This document shows positions 33,807-41,819 of a stretch of DNA of 45,261 bases, piece by piece. The notes beneath the pieces are model-generated. The model did no database searches and was not told the DNA's origin. It worked only from the letters and a program-made list of their open reading frames with translations. The stretch covers positions 101,000 through 146,260 of the forward strand of contig JAFEFO010000040.1 of assembly GCA_018240565.1 (NCBI GenBank), written 5' to 3'. The first letter of the stretch is position 1. Each line of letters opens with the position of its first letter. This stretch comes from Pseudomonadota bacterium (lineage in GTDB: Bacteria; Pseudomonadota; Gammaproteobacteria; Xanthomonadales; Rhodanobacteraceae). Both the position numbers and the translations under genes were made by a program.

Positions 33807-34945
33807 CCCAACGCCGCCAACACCGGCACAACCTGCGCTTCGCGTCCGAGCGCACGCGCCAGGCGCGCGAGGCGCTCACGCATTTCCGGCGCCGAATCCG
33901 CGCGCACGGTGGCATGGCCGACCTTGCGCCCGGCGCGCGCGGCCTTGCCGTAGTCGTGCCAGTGCGCGCGTGGTTCGGCAAGCACCGCGCGCGCATCCGG
34001 CAACTCGCCGATGAAGTTCAGCATCACGCTCATGCCCAGCGCGGCGGTGTCGCCCAACGGCAGGCCGAGCACCGCGCGCACGTGGTTCTCGAACTGGCTG
34101 CACGCCGTGCCCTCGATGCTCCAGTGCCCGGAATTGTGCACGCGCGGCGCCATCTCGTTGCCGAGCAGGCGTCCGTCCTTGACGAACAGTTCCAGCGCGA
34201 ACACGCCGACGTAGTCGAGGTGCTCGGCGATCGCGCGCGCGTGGCGCGCGGCTTCGTCGGCCAGCGCGTCGGAATTCGGCGCCGGCGCGAGCGTGGCGGA
34301 AAGAATGCTGTCGGCATGCCAGTTCTGCACGAGCGGATAGGTGGAAAATTCTGCATCACGGCCGGCGCCATCGCTGCCGCGCACGGCCACGATGGAAACT
34401 TCGCGATCGAACGGCACCCAGGCTTCCAAAATCGACGGTGCGCCGGCGACCGCCTGCCAGGCGGCGTCGATGTCGGCGGCGCTGCGCAGGCGGAACTGGC
34501 CTTTGCCGTCGTAACCCAGGCGCCGCGTCTTGAGGATCGCCGGATAGCCGATCGCTGGCGCGGCGCGTATGAGGTCGTCGCGATTGTCGATGGTGGCGAA
34601 TTGCGCGGTCGGCAGGCCGAGTTCGCGGAACATGGATTTCTCCGCGAGCCGGTCCTGGGCCAATGCCAGTGCGCGCGGGTTCGGCGATACGCGCACGCGT
34701 TCGGCGAGCCAGTTCGCTGTATCGGCCGGCACGTTTTCGAAATCGAACGTGGCGACGTCGATGCGCGCGGCGAATTTTTCCAGTGCCGCGAAGTCGCGCC
34801 AGTCGGCGACCAGCAGCGGCGCGACCTGGCCGGCGCAGGCGTCAGCGCTATTGTCCACGGCGAGGAAGCGCGCGCCCAGCGGCGCGCCCGCCAATGCCAG
34901 CATGCGCGCCAACTGGCCACCGCCAAGGATGCCGATGGTGCTCAT
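33803..34945 (-). CDS. purK: N5-carboxyaminoimidazole ribonucleotide synthase
   Basis: PurK uses ATP and bicarbonate to carboxylate aminoimidazole ribonucleotide in purine synthesis. The 380-aa ATP-grasp enzyme begins MSTIGILGGGQLARMLALA and contains DVATFDFENVP, KTRRLGYDGKGQFR for nucleotide binding, ILEAWVPFDREVSI and the catalytic NEMAPRVHNSGHWS. The ATG at 34945 fits the family start; the frame is open upstream only as a shadow of purE. It is 10 bp downstream of purE, the standard order. Confidence 0.96.
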   Translation of the reverse strand: MSTIGILGGGQLARMLALAGAPLGARFLAVDNSADACAGQVAPLLVADWRDFAALEKFAARIDVATFDFENVPADTANWLAERVRVSPNPRALALAQDRLAEKSMFRELGLPTAQFATIDNRDDLIRAAPAIGYPAILKTRRLGYDGKGQFRLRSAADIDAAWQAVAGAPSILEAWVPFDREVSIVAVRGSDGAGRDAEFSTYPLVQNWHADSILSATLAPAPNSDALADEAARHARAIAEHLDYVGVFALELFVKDGRLLGNEMAPRVHNSGHWSIEGTACSQFENHVRAVLGLPLGDTAALGMSVMLNFIGELPDARAVLAEPRAHWHDYGKAARAGRKVGHATVRADSAPEMRERLARLARALGREAQVVPVLAALG

Positions 34946-34955
34946 CGCGTGCTTG

Positions 34956-35477
34956 TCATGGACGCGGGTCGGGCTGCCGCGGATCGGCGTGTTCGAGCAC
35001 CTGCGCGGTCTGCGTGGCGCGGAATTCGTCCAGGCGCCGTGCGATGCCCGCGTCATCGGCGGCAAGCAGGGCCGCGGCGAACAGCGCCGCATTGGTGGCG
35101 CCGGCCTTGCCGATGGCGAAGGTCGCCACCGGAATGCCAGCCGGCATCTGCACGATCGACAACAGCGAATCCATGCCGTTGAGCGCATGCGATTGCACCG
35201 GCACGCCGAGCACCGGCAGGCTGGTTTTCGCGGCGAGCATGCCCGGCAGGTGTGCCGCGCCGCCGGCGCCAGCAATGATCGCGCGCAAACCGCGCGCGCG
35301 CGCCTGGCTGGCGTAGTCGAACAACAGGTCGGGCGTGCGATGCGCCGACACAACGCGCACTTCGTGTGCGATGCCGAGCCGATCGAGCATGGCCGCGGCA
35401 TGTTGCAGCGTGTCCCAGTCCGAGCGCGAGCCCATCACGACGCCGATGCGCGCGTTCGGCGCGTTGCCGGTGTTCAT
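34956..35477 (-). CDS. purE: N5-carboxyaminoimidazole ribonucleotide mutase
   Basis: PurE moves the carboxylate from N5 to C4 of the imidazole ring, directly after PurK. The class I signature is complete: [20 protein letters not shown] with the catalytic His, [12 protein letters not shown] and [15 protein letters not shown]. The 173-aa product starts at 35477 ([17 protein letters not shown]). It is the first gene of purEK and is divergent from the Trm112-like gene with about 50 bp between them, so purine control would act in 35478-35522. Confidence 0.96.
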   Translation of the reverse strand: MNTGNAPNARIGVVMGSRSDWDTLQHAAAMLDRLGIAHEVRVVSAHRTPDLLFDYASQARARGLRAIIAGAGGAAHLPGMLAAKTSLPVLGVPVQSHALNGMDSLLSIVQMPAGIPVATFAIGKAGATNAALFAAALLAADDAGIARRLDEFRATQTAQVLEHADPRQPDPRP

Positions 35478-35506
35478 GGTCTGAATCCCTCAAAACGGAT
35501 ATTCTA

Positions 35507-35521
35507 GGCGCAACTTGCGCC
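35507..35521. promoter_or_regulatory. Perfect 15-nt palindrome between purE and the Trm112-like gene
   Basis: GGCGCAACTTGCGCC is perfectly palindromic around a central C. It lies just downstream of a -10-like TATTCT (35500-35505, + strand) and touches the upstream ATG (35523) of the Trm112-like gene. It could be an operator for the divergent pair or a hairpin in the leader. Confidence 0.4.
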
Positions 35522-35534
35522 AATGCCCAATCCG

Positions 35535-35804
35535 ATGGACAAACGCTTGCTCGATATCCTGTGCTGCCCGATTTCGAAACAGCCATTGCGGCCGTTGACG
35601 CGATCGGAACTGGACGCGCTCAATCGCGCCATTGGCAACGGCGAAGCGCACACCGTGGCGAACGCAACGGTCAGCTCCGCTTTGGCGGCCGGCCTGATCA
35701 CCAGCGACGGCAAGCGTGTGTACCGCATCGACGACGACATTCCGGTCATGCTCGCCGATGAAGCGATCGCGGTCGCACAGATGGAAGGATTCGCCGCGCG
35801 CTGA
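35535..35804 (+). CDS. Trm112-like (YcaR) small protein
   Basis: The protein starts MDKRLLDILCCPISKQPLRPL and ends with the VYRIDDDIPVML segment typical of the Trm112/YcaR family, here 89 aa, longer than the usual 60 aa because of a central insertion. Trm112 in eukaryotes and archaea activates methyltransferases; the role of bacterial members is not settled. Of the two zinc-binding cysteine pairs only C10/C11-P remains in part and the second pair is missing, so zinc binding is doubtful. The ATG at 35535 matches the family start; the in-frame ATG at 35523 adds 4 residues. It is divergent from purE. Confidence 0.8.
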   Translation: MDKRLLDILCCPISKQPLRPLTRSELDALNRAIGNGEAHTVANATVSSALAAGLITSDGKRVYRIDDDIPVMLADEAIAVAQMEGFAAR

Positions 35805-35948
35805 ACGCCGTTTGTCGCCGCGACGCTGCGCCCGGCGGAAACGTCCGCATAATGTGAGTTGTGGCACACTTTCGCGCATGATTGGATTTATGCTTTGTGC
35901 AATGCCAAACAGGGACGGTGCGCGCACGCGCCCGGTGCAACCGGTTCG

Positions 35949-38327
35949 ATGAATACGTCCGGCGACAACGGCAAGATCGTCGATCTGCAGCAGCGCCAGA
36001 ACACGCAGGCGGTGGCTGGCGATCGCCTCGGCGATCTGTTGCGCGCCGTGCGCGCCACCGCGCTCAAGCGCTTGCAGGGTTTGGTCGCGAGCCTGTTCGA
36101 GAACATCGACGACGCCCTGTTCGATCTCGCCGAGAAGGCCGAGAACAACGCGATCCAGACCCAGTACTTCGACGGCATGCGCGAAGTGCGCAAGAAGCGC
36201 CAGCTGGTCGAGCGCGTCTACCAGGAACAGCTCGGGCGCATCTTCAACGATTTCGCCGTTGGCAAGTTGCAGGCGAACAAGCCCGACGCCAGCAAGGCCG
36301 ACAACGAAGGCCTGTCGCTGGTCGAAGACAACGAGCTGGAAGAATCGCTCGCCATCGCCAGCGCGGTGGCCAAGAACGAAAACCGCCTGGCGCGGCCGTT
36401 GTATGCCATGAACCAGCGCCTGTCGATGCTGCGCGGTGGCGCCAAGGTCGATGACGCGACCAATCCGGTCGGGCCGGCGCAGTTGTGCCAGGGTTTTCGC
36501 GTGGCCATGCGCGAACTGGACTTGAACCTGCAGACCCAGCTCATCATCTACAAATTGTTCGATCGCTACGTGATGGTCGGGCTGGATGCGCTGTACGAGG
36601 AAATCGGCGCGCAATTGATCCAGGCTGGCGTTCTGCCGCAAATCCGGCACGTGGTTGCCGGCACCGGTGCGCGCGGCCCGCGTCCGCCGGCGCCATTGCC
36701 GCCGGGCGCGCCGCCGCCGATGGAAGGCGATGCGCCGCCGCCCGGCGATCCGGGGTACGCGCCGTATGCGGCGCAATACGATCCTGCCGCCGCGCAGTTG
36801 CAGGCGGAGCTGTACAACACGGTGCGTGGACTGCTTGCCAGTCGCCGCGCCAGCCTGCCGCCGGGCGATGGCAATGCCACCGACTACGCGCCGGGTCCGC
36901 CCGGCGTCGGCGTGCCCTATATCGCGCCGACCGACCTGCTGTCGGCGCTGACCTTGTTGCAGAACCAGGCCTGGGCGGCGCAGAGCAGCGCGAGCAGTGC
37001 GGCCGATGCCGCGCAGGCCGTGCAGCAGATCAAGCAGGAATTGCTCGACCAGGCCGGCAAGCTGCATGGCACCGACAAGGCGCATGTCGCCGGTGCGGAC
37101 GAGGACACCATCGACCTCGTCGGCATGTTGTTCGAGTACATCCTGCAAGATCGCAACCTGCCGCCACAGATGCAGGCCCTGCTCGGGCGCCTGCAGATTC
37201 CCTTCCTCAAGGCGGCCATCCTCGACAAGCACCTGTTCGCGCAAAAATCGCATCCGGCGCGGCAACTGCTCGATGCCATGGCGCAGGCGAGCATGGGCTG
37301 GTCGGAGGAAGCGGACAAGGATCACCGCCTGTACGACAAGGTCAAGCAGACGGTGGAGGATCTGCTCAAGAACTTCGACGACGACCTGGATATCTTCGAG
37401 ACGACGCGCACCGATTTCGAGACCTTCCTCGAGGGCAATCGCAAACGCGCGGACCTCGCCGAGCAGCGCGTCGCCGAAGCCACGCGCGGCCGCGAGAAAT
37501 TGCATTCGGCGCGGCGCATATCCGCGCGCGAGATCCTGCAGCGCGTCGAAGGCCGGGAAATGCCGGAGATCGTGCGCACGGTGCTGACGCGGCCGTGGGC
37601 GAACTACCTGGTCCTGACCCTGTTGCGTCAGGGCCAGGATTCCAATGAATGGCGGCAGGCGCTGCGCTTCGCCGACGAATTCGTATGGAGTGCGCAACCC
37701 AAGGCCAGCGATGCCGATCGCCTGCGCCTGAAGGGCATCCTGCCGGCGCTGGAAAAATCCCTGCGCCACGGCTTGGCCACCGTTGCCTACCACGAGAACG
37801 ACGTCAAGCAATTGATGCACGAACTCAATGCGTTCTACACAAAAGTCCTGCATGGCGACGCACCCGTTGCGGCCGAAGCCGCCGTGCTGGCCAGCGAGGC
37901 GGCCGCGCCGGGATTCGAGATCGTCGGCACGGCCGCGGCGACCGCGGCCGCGATCGACAGTCCCGTCGAGGAGGAAATCGTCCTGCGCGCCGAAGCCGAG
38001 GCGGCGCCGCCGGATCTTGGCGAGGACGATGACAGCCTGCGTCAGGTCAAGTCGATGAAGGTCGGGACCTGGGTCGAGTTCACCGGCACCGATGGCGGCA
38101 AGGAACGTGCGAAGTTGTCGTGGATCAGTCCGATCAGTGCCAAGTACCTGTTCGTCAATCGCAAGGGCCTGAAGGTGGCGGACAAGACCGTGCAGGCGCT
38201 CGCCATCGAGATCCGCCGCGGCGATGCGGCGATTCTCGAGGAAGTGCCGCTGTTCGACCGCGCGCTGGATGCGATCGTCGAACGCCTGAAGGCGGCGCAC
38301 GCCAAGCCGGAAGCACCGGCGGCGTGA
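35949..38327 (+). CDS. DUF1631-family protein
   Basis: The 792-aa product matches the DUF1631 family, long cytoplasmic proteins of beta- and gammaproteobacteria that are often mislabelled as thymidine phosphorylase. It is mainly helical with a Pro-rich linker (about 237-275, several PPP runs), a large helical core and a C-terminal beta-rich segment (about 700-770; VGTWVEFTGTDGGKERAKL, YLFVNRKG) resembling a PilZ-like fold. No catalytic motif is recognisable. The ATG at 35949 starts MNTSGDNGKIVDLQQ; upstream in-frame codons are not protein-like. It ends 2 bp before nadC, so the two are cotranscribed. Function unknown. Confidence 0.85.
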   Translation: MNTSGDNGKIVDLQQRQNTQAVAGDRLGDLLRAVRATALKRLQGLVASLFENIDDALFDLAEKAENNAIQTQYFDGMREVRKKRQLVERVYQEQLGRIFNDFAVGKLQANKPDASKADNEGLSLVEDNELEESLAIASAVAKNENRLARPLYAMNQRLSMLRGGAKVDDATNPVGPAQLCQGFRVAMRELDLNLQTQLIIYKLFDRYVMVGLDALYEEIGAQLIQAGVLPQIRHVVAGTGARGPRPPAPLPPGAPPPMEGDAPPPGDPGYAPYAAQYDPAAAQLQAELYNTVRGLLASRRASLPPGDGNATDYAPGPPGVGVPYIAPTDLLSALTLLQNQAWAAQSSASSAADAAQAVQQIKQELLDQAGKLHGTDKAHVAGADEDTIDLVGMLFEYILQDRNLPPQMQALLGRLQIPFLKAAILDKHLFAQKSHPARQLLDAMAQASMGWSEEADKDHRLYDKVKQTVEDLLKNFDDDLDIFETTRTDFETFLEGNRKRADLAEQRVAEATRGREKLHSARRISAREILQRVEGREMPEIVRTVLTRPWANYLVLTLLRQGQDSNEWRQALRFADEFVWSAQPKASDADRLRLKGILPALEKSLRHGLATVAYHENDVKQLMHELNAFYTKVLHGDAPVAAEAAVLASEAAAPGFEIVGTAAATAAAIDSPVEEEIVLRAEAEAAPPDLGEDDDSLRQVKSMKVGTWVEFTGTDGGKERAKLSWISPISAKYLFVNRKGLKVADKTVQALAIEIRRGDAAILEEVPLFDRALDAIVERLKAAHAKPEAPAA

Positions 38328-38329
38328 CG

Positions 38330-39181
38330 ATGGACGAACGGGTTCTCCCGCCGCCAAGTGCGGCGCTGGTCGTCGCCGATGCGCGCCGTGCGTTGGCCGA
38401 GGATTTCGGCAACGGCGACGTCACTGCGGACCTGCTTCCGGCTCGGGCGCACGCGCACGCGCGCGTGATCGCGCGCGAAGCGGCGGTGATCTGCGGGCGG
38501 CCCTGGTTCGAGGCCTGTTTCCGCGAGTTGGACCCGGATGTTCGCATTGACTGGCACATCGACGATGGCGGACGCGTCGCAGCGGATGCGAGCGTGTGCG
38601 ACATCCGCGGCGTTTCGCGCGCCCTCGTCGGCGCCGAACGCAGCGCGCTGAATTTTTTGCAGACGTTGTCGGGCACGGCGACCGTCGCCGCGCAGTTTGC
38701 CGATGCCGTGCGCGGCACGCGGGCGACGATCCTCGACACGCGCAAGACCTTGCCCGGGATGCGCCTGGCACAAAAGTATGCCGTGCGCTGTGGCGGCGCG
38801 TCCAATCATCGCATCGGCCTGTTCGACGCCATCCTGATCAAGGAAAACCACATCGCCGCGGCAGGCTCGCTCACCGCGGCCGTTGGCGCGGCGCGCGCGC
38901 GGCATCCGGACCTGCTGCTCGAGGTGGAAGTCGAAAACTTTGCCGAACTCGACGCGGCGCTGGCCGCGCGCGTGGATCGCATCATGCTCGATGAGTTTTC
39001 GCTCGACGCCATTCGCCGCGCGGTCGTGCACGTCGCCGGGCGCGTGAAGCTTGAGGTGTCGGGAAGCGTGAGCCTTGATCGCGTGCGCGTATTGGCGGAA
39101 ACGGGCGTCGACTATATTTCCGTCGGCGCCCTGACCAAGCATGTGCGCGCGATCGATTTCTCGATGCGCGTCACGCTGTAG
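38330..39181 (+). CDS. nadC: Nicotinate-nucleotide pyrophosphorylase (carboxylating)
   Basis: NadC (quinolinate phosphoribosyltransferase) makes nicotinate mononucleotide from quinolinate and PRPP in de novo NAD synthesis. The 283-aa protein has the N-terminal sandwich (ALAEDFGNGDVTADLL) and the barrel motifs ERSALNFLQTLSGTAT, DTRKTLPGMRLAQKYAVRCG, NHRIGLFDAILIKENH and the late LEVSGSVSLDRVR, all conserved. The ATG is 2 bp after the DUF1631 stop. It converges with sodB, 3 bp apart. Confidence 0.96.
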   Translation: MDERVLPPPSAALVVADARRALAEDFGNGDVTADLLPARAHAHARVIAREAAVICGRPWFEACFRELDPDVRIDWHIDDGGRVAADASVCDIRGVSRALVGAERSALNFLQTLSGTATVAAQFADAVRGTRATILDTRKTLPGMRLAQKYAVRCGGASNHRIGLFDAILIKENHIAAAGSLTAAVGAARARHPDLLLEVEVENFAELDAALAARVDRIMLDEFSLDAIRRAVVHVAGRVKLEVSGSVSLDRVRVLAETGVDYISVGALTKHVRAIDFSMRVTL

Positions 39182-39184
39182 CCC

Positions 39185-39763
39185 CTATTTCATCTGCGAC
39201 GCGGCGAAATCCCAGTTCGCCAGGTTCCAGAACGCCTCGACGTATTTCGGTCGCGCGTTGCGGTAGTCGATGTAGTAGGCGTGTTCCCACACGTCGCAGG
39301 TCAGCAGCGGGCGATCGGCGCCGGTGATCGGCGTGGCCGCATTGGCGGTGCTGACGATGCCAAGCGAACCGTCGGCGCGTTGCACCAGCCACGCCCAGCC
39401 CGAGCCGAACGTGCCGGCGGCGAGCTTGCTGAAGTCGTCCTTGAACTGGGCGAATCCGCCGAACGCCTTCTTGATCGCATCGGCGAGCTTGCCGGATGGC
39501 TCGCCGCCGCCCTTCGGAGACAGCGAATTCCAGTAGAACGTGTGGTTCCAGACCTGCGCGGCGTTGTTGAACATGCCGCCTTGCGCTTTCCTGACAATCG
39601 ATTCGAGATCCATTGCCTCGAACTCGGTGCCCTTGATCAGGTTGTTGAGATTGGTCACGTAGGCCTGATGGTGCTTGCCGTAGTGATAGTCGATGGTTTC
39701 AGCCGAGATATGCGGTGCCAGTGCGTCGCGCGCATAGGGCAGGGCGGGAAGTTCGATGGCCAT
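39185..39763 (-). CDS. sodB: Superoxide dismutase (iron type)
   Basis: SodB converts superoxide to hydrogen peroxide and oxygen in the cytoplasm. Metal ligands are H27, H74 and the Asp and His of [12 protein letters not shown]70 in [13 protein letters not shown] is the residue that marks iron-type enzymes. The 192-aa length equals typical Fe-SOD. The ATG at 39763 has GAGGAG 7 nt upstream. It is divergent from the glutaredoxin gene, so two oxidative-stress or iron-related genes share one 102-bp control region. Confidence 0.96.
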   Translation of the reverse strand: MAIELPALPYARDALAPHISAETIDYHYGKHHQAYVTNLNNLIKGTEFEAMDLESIVRKAQGGMFNNAAQVWNHTFYWNSLSPKGGGEPSGKLADAIKKAFGGFAQFKDDFSKLAAGTFGSGWAWLVQRADGSLGIVSTANAATPITGADRPLLTCDVWEHAYYIDYRNARPKYVEAFWNLANWDFAASQMK

Positions 39764-39799
39764 GGCAGTCTCCTCAAGGTTTGCAAAGTCCGACCTCCG

Positions 39800-39823
39800 A
39801 GTATACGCCGCGGCTGCTACAAT
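39800..39823. promoter_or_regulatory. Divergent -10 elements for sodB and the glutaredoxin gene
   Basis: On the minus strand TATACT (39805-39800) would serve sodB; on the plus strand TACAAT (39818-39823) would serve grxD. They lie only 12 bp apart, so the two polymerases would compete. The -35 elements are weak on both sides. Confidence 0.35.
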
Positions 39824-39865
39824 TGGCGCTTCGGCGCGGATGTCCCGCGCGTCGCGCAAGCATCC

Positions 39866-40183
39866 ATGGATACCATCGAACGCATCAAGCAGACCGTGCA
39901 ATCCCATCCCATCGTGCTGTTCATGAAGGGCACGCCACAATTTCCCATGTGCGGTTTTTCGAGCCGCACCTCGCAGGCGCTCAAGGCGGTCGGCGCGGAA
40001 TTCGCGTCGGTCAACGTGCTCGAGGATCCGGAAGTGCGTGCGAACCTTCCGCACTATTCCAACTGGCCGACGTTCCCGCAGTTGTTCATCAATGGCGAAT
40101 TGATCGGTGGTTGCGACATCACGCTCGAACTGTACGAAAGCGGCGAGCTCGAGCGCATGGTCAAGGAAGCGAAGAAGGCCTGA
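39866..40183 (+). CDS. grxD: Monothiol glutaredoxin (Grx4/GrxD type)
   Basis: The 105-aa protein has the monothiol active site C29-G-F-S32 in [15 protein letters not shown], the cis-Pro loop [19 protein letters not shown] and the full Grx4 fold. CGFS glutaredoxins bind a shared 2Fe-2S cluster with glutathione and pass it on in iron-sulfur assembly and iron sensing. The ATG at 39866 fits the family start ([15 protein letters not shown]). It is divergent from sodB and followed after 7 bp by an SDR gene. Confidence 0.95.
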   Translation: MDTIERIKQTVQSHPIVLFMKGTPQFPMCGFSSRTSQALKAVGAEFASVNVLEDPEVRANLPHYSNWPTFPQLFINGELIGGCDITLELYESGELERMVKEAKKA

Positions 40184-40190
40184 CCGGCAC

Positions 40191-40952
40191 ATGCCAGCAT
40201 CGATGACGGCGCGCCTGCCGGCCGGCTGGCGCGTGCCTTCCGACTACTTGCGGGATCATGTCGTGCTCATCGCCGGGGCGGCCGGTGGCCTGGGCCGCGC
40301 CAGTGCGCTGGCCTGCGCGCGTGCCGGGGCGAGCGTGGTCCTGCTCGGCCGGCGCATCGCGCGGCTGGAAAAGGTCTACGACGAAATTCTCGCGCTCAAT
40401 GTGTCGAATCCGGCGATCTATCCGCTGGACCTGGCCGGCGCCACGCCACGCGATTACGCGGAACTCGCGGCGACCATCGAACGCGAGTTCAGCCGGCTCG
40501 ACGGCATCGTCCATGCCGCGGCGCATTTCGAGGATCTGCGGCCGGCGGCGGACATCGAAGCCGATGACTGGTTGCGCGCGATCCACGTGAACGTGTCCGC
40601 ACCCTTCCTGCTCACCCAGGCCTGCCTGCCCCTGTTGCGGCAGTCCACGCAGGCGAGTGTGGTTTTCGTGCTCGACGACCCGCAGCGCATGGCCAAGGCT
40701 TACTGGGGTGGCTACGGAGTGTCCAAGCATGCACTCGCGGGTCTGGCTTCGATCCTGCGCGACGAGTGGGAGTCCACCCGCGTGCGTGCCCATGCCGTGC
40801 TGCCGGCGCCGATGCGCACCAAATTGCGCCACGCCGCGTACTACGGCGAGGACGCCAATACGGTTCCCACGCCCGACGCCACCGCCGATGCTGTGGTCTA
40901 CCTGCTCGGTGCCGAAGCCGCCGGCGTGGCGGCGCCGCTGGATTTGCGCTGA
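40191..40952 (+). CDS. SDR-family oxidoreductase (YciK-like)
   Basis: The 253-aa protein has the classical SDR nucleotide motif G29-A-A-G-G33-L-G35, H-A-A-A in place of NNAG, N134, and Y175-x-x-x-K179 in [13 protein letters not shown]. The overall match is to YciK-type short-chain dehydrogenases. The catalytic Ser that normally sits 13 residues before Tyr is Asp162 (VFVLDDPQ), so activity may be altered or lost. The ATG at 40191 is chosen from the family N-terminus ([21 protein letters not shown]); an ATG at 40203 is possible. It is 7 bp after grxD and likely cotranscribed. Substrate unknown. Confidence 0.85.
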   Translation: MPASMTARLPAGWRVPSDYLRDHVVLIAGAAGGLGRASALACARAGASVVLLGRRIARLEKVYDEILALNVSNPAIYPLDLAGATPRDYAELAATIEREFSRLDGIVHAAAHFEDLRPAADIEADDWLRAIHVNVSAPFLLTQACLPLLRQSTQASVVFVLDDPQRMAKAYWGGYGVSKHALAGLASILRDEWESTRVRAHAVLPAPMRTKLRHAAYYGEDANTVPTPDATADAVVYLLGAEAAGVAAPLDLR

Positions 40953-40963
40953 GCGCGGTGTGA

Positions 40964-40969
40964 TATAAA
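40964..40969 (+). promoter_or_regulatory. Putative -10 of the MarC-type gene
   Basis: TATAAA at 40964-40969 lies 28 bp before the GTG start and would give a leader of about 20 nt. The -35 region is weak. Confidence 0.35.
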
Positions 40970-40997
40970 ACACGGCGTAGGTTTCGAGGGGCGCATC

Positions 40998-41603
40998 GTG
41001 GAACACAGTCTGAGCACGCTGTCGGGCGGCGTTTTGCTGTTCCTGATCCTGGATCCGCTGGGCAACATCCCGCTGTTCCTTAGCCTGCTCAAGAACGTGG
41101 CACCCGAGCGCCGCCGGCGCGTGCTGGTGCGCGAGTTGCTGATCGCGTTGGTCGTATTGTTCGCGTTCCTGTTCGGCGGCGGCTATGTATTGGCGGCGCT
41201 GCAGTTGCGCGCGGAGTCGGTCAGCATCGCCGGCGGCATCGTGTTGTTCCTGATTGGCGTGAAGATGATCTTCCCGCCGCGCGAGGGCGGCATTTTCGGC
41301 AGCACGCCCGGTACCGAACCCTTCATCGTGCCGATGGCGATACCCGGGGTGGCCGGCCCATCGGCGATGGCGGCCCTGATGCTTTTGACCAATTCGCATC
41401 CGGGGCGCACGGCGGACTGGAGCATCGCCTTGTTCTGCGCCTGGCTTGCCACCGCGCTGATCCTGCTGTCGTCGACGTATCTCTTCCGCTGGCTGGGCGC
41501 CAGCGTGCTCACCGCGCTGGAACGCCTGACCGGCATGCTCCTGGTCGCGCTGTCGGTGCAGATGTTCCTGGATGGCGTGGTCGTGTATCTGGGCAAGCAC
41601 TGA
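40998..41603 (+). CDS. MarC-family (UPF0056) membrane protein
   Basis: The 201-aa protein has six hydrophobic helices in the MarC/YhgN pattern, with LLFLILDPLGNIPLFLSLL at the start and PFIVPMAIPGVAGPSAMAAL in the middle as family motifs. MarC was once linked to multiple antibiotic resistance but that role was not confirmed; its substrate is unknown. The GTG at 40998 has GAGGGG 8 nt upstream, preceded by a TATAAA -10. The next gene, the TonB-dependent receptor, is 216 bp away and has its own leader. Confidence 0.88.
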   Translation: MEHSLSTLSGGVLLFLILDPLGNIPLFLSLLKNVAPERRRRVLVRELLIALVVLFAFLFGGGYVLAALQLRAESVSIAGGIVLFLIGVKMIFPPREGGIFGSTPGTEPFIVPMAIPGVAGPSAMAALMLLTNSHPGRTADWSIALFCAWLATALILLSSTYLFRWLGASVLTALERLTGMLLVALSVQMFLDGVVVYLGKH

Positions 41604-41679
41604 GCCTTGCAACGCAAACGTCACGAAAGCCGGCTAACGTGGCGCCGCCGGGAAAGGATGCGGACCCAGAAATTTTTGT

Positions 41680-41778
41680 TAAACTAGGCTTAAACGGATG
41701 TTCCTGAAGTATGCGTCTGCCACCGGTTCGTGTGGCGACGGGGGTGGATTGTCATTAGTGGTCCGCGGGATTTCCCGC
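41680..41778 (+). promoter_or_regulatory. Promoter and leader of the TonB-dependent receptor
   Basis: TAAACT (41680-41685) within an A/T-rich patch is a likely -10; it equals the -10 proposed for petA. Initiation near 41692 gives a leader of about 128 nt that contains a perfect 6-bp hairpin, GCGGGA (41765-41770) with TCCCGC (41773-41778), ending 41 nt before the start codon. The rest of the gap 41604-41819 shows nothing further. Confidence 0.4.
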
Positions 41779-41819
41779 ATGACCGTGGGTTTCGAGTGGC
41801 ACAGGCAAGGGGTTTCGAG

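Noticed and set aside
35930..35952. GGTTCGA sequence as a tRNA T-loop
   Set aside because: No acceptor, D or anticodon stems can be drawn around it; it lies just before the DUF1631 start.
35490..38357. 955-codon open frame on the minus strand
   Set aside because: It is antisense to the Trm112-like and DUF1631 genes; composition is that of a shadow frame.
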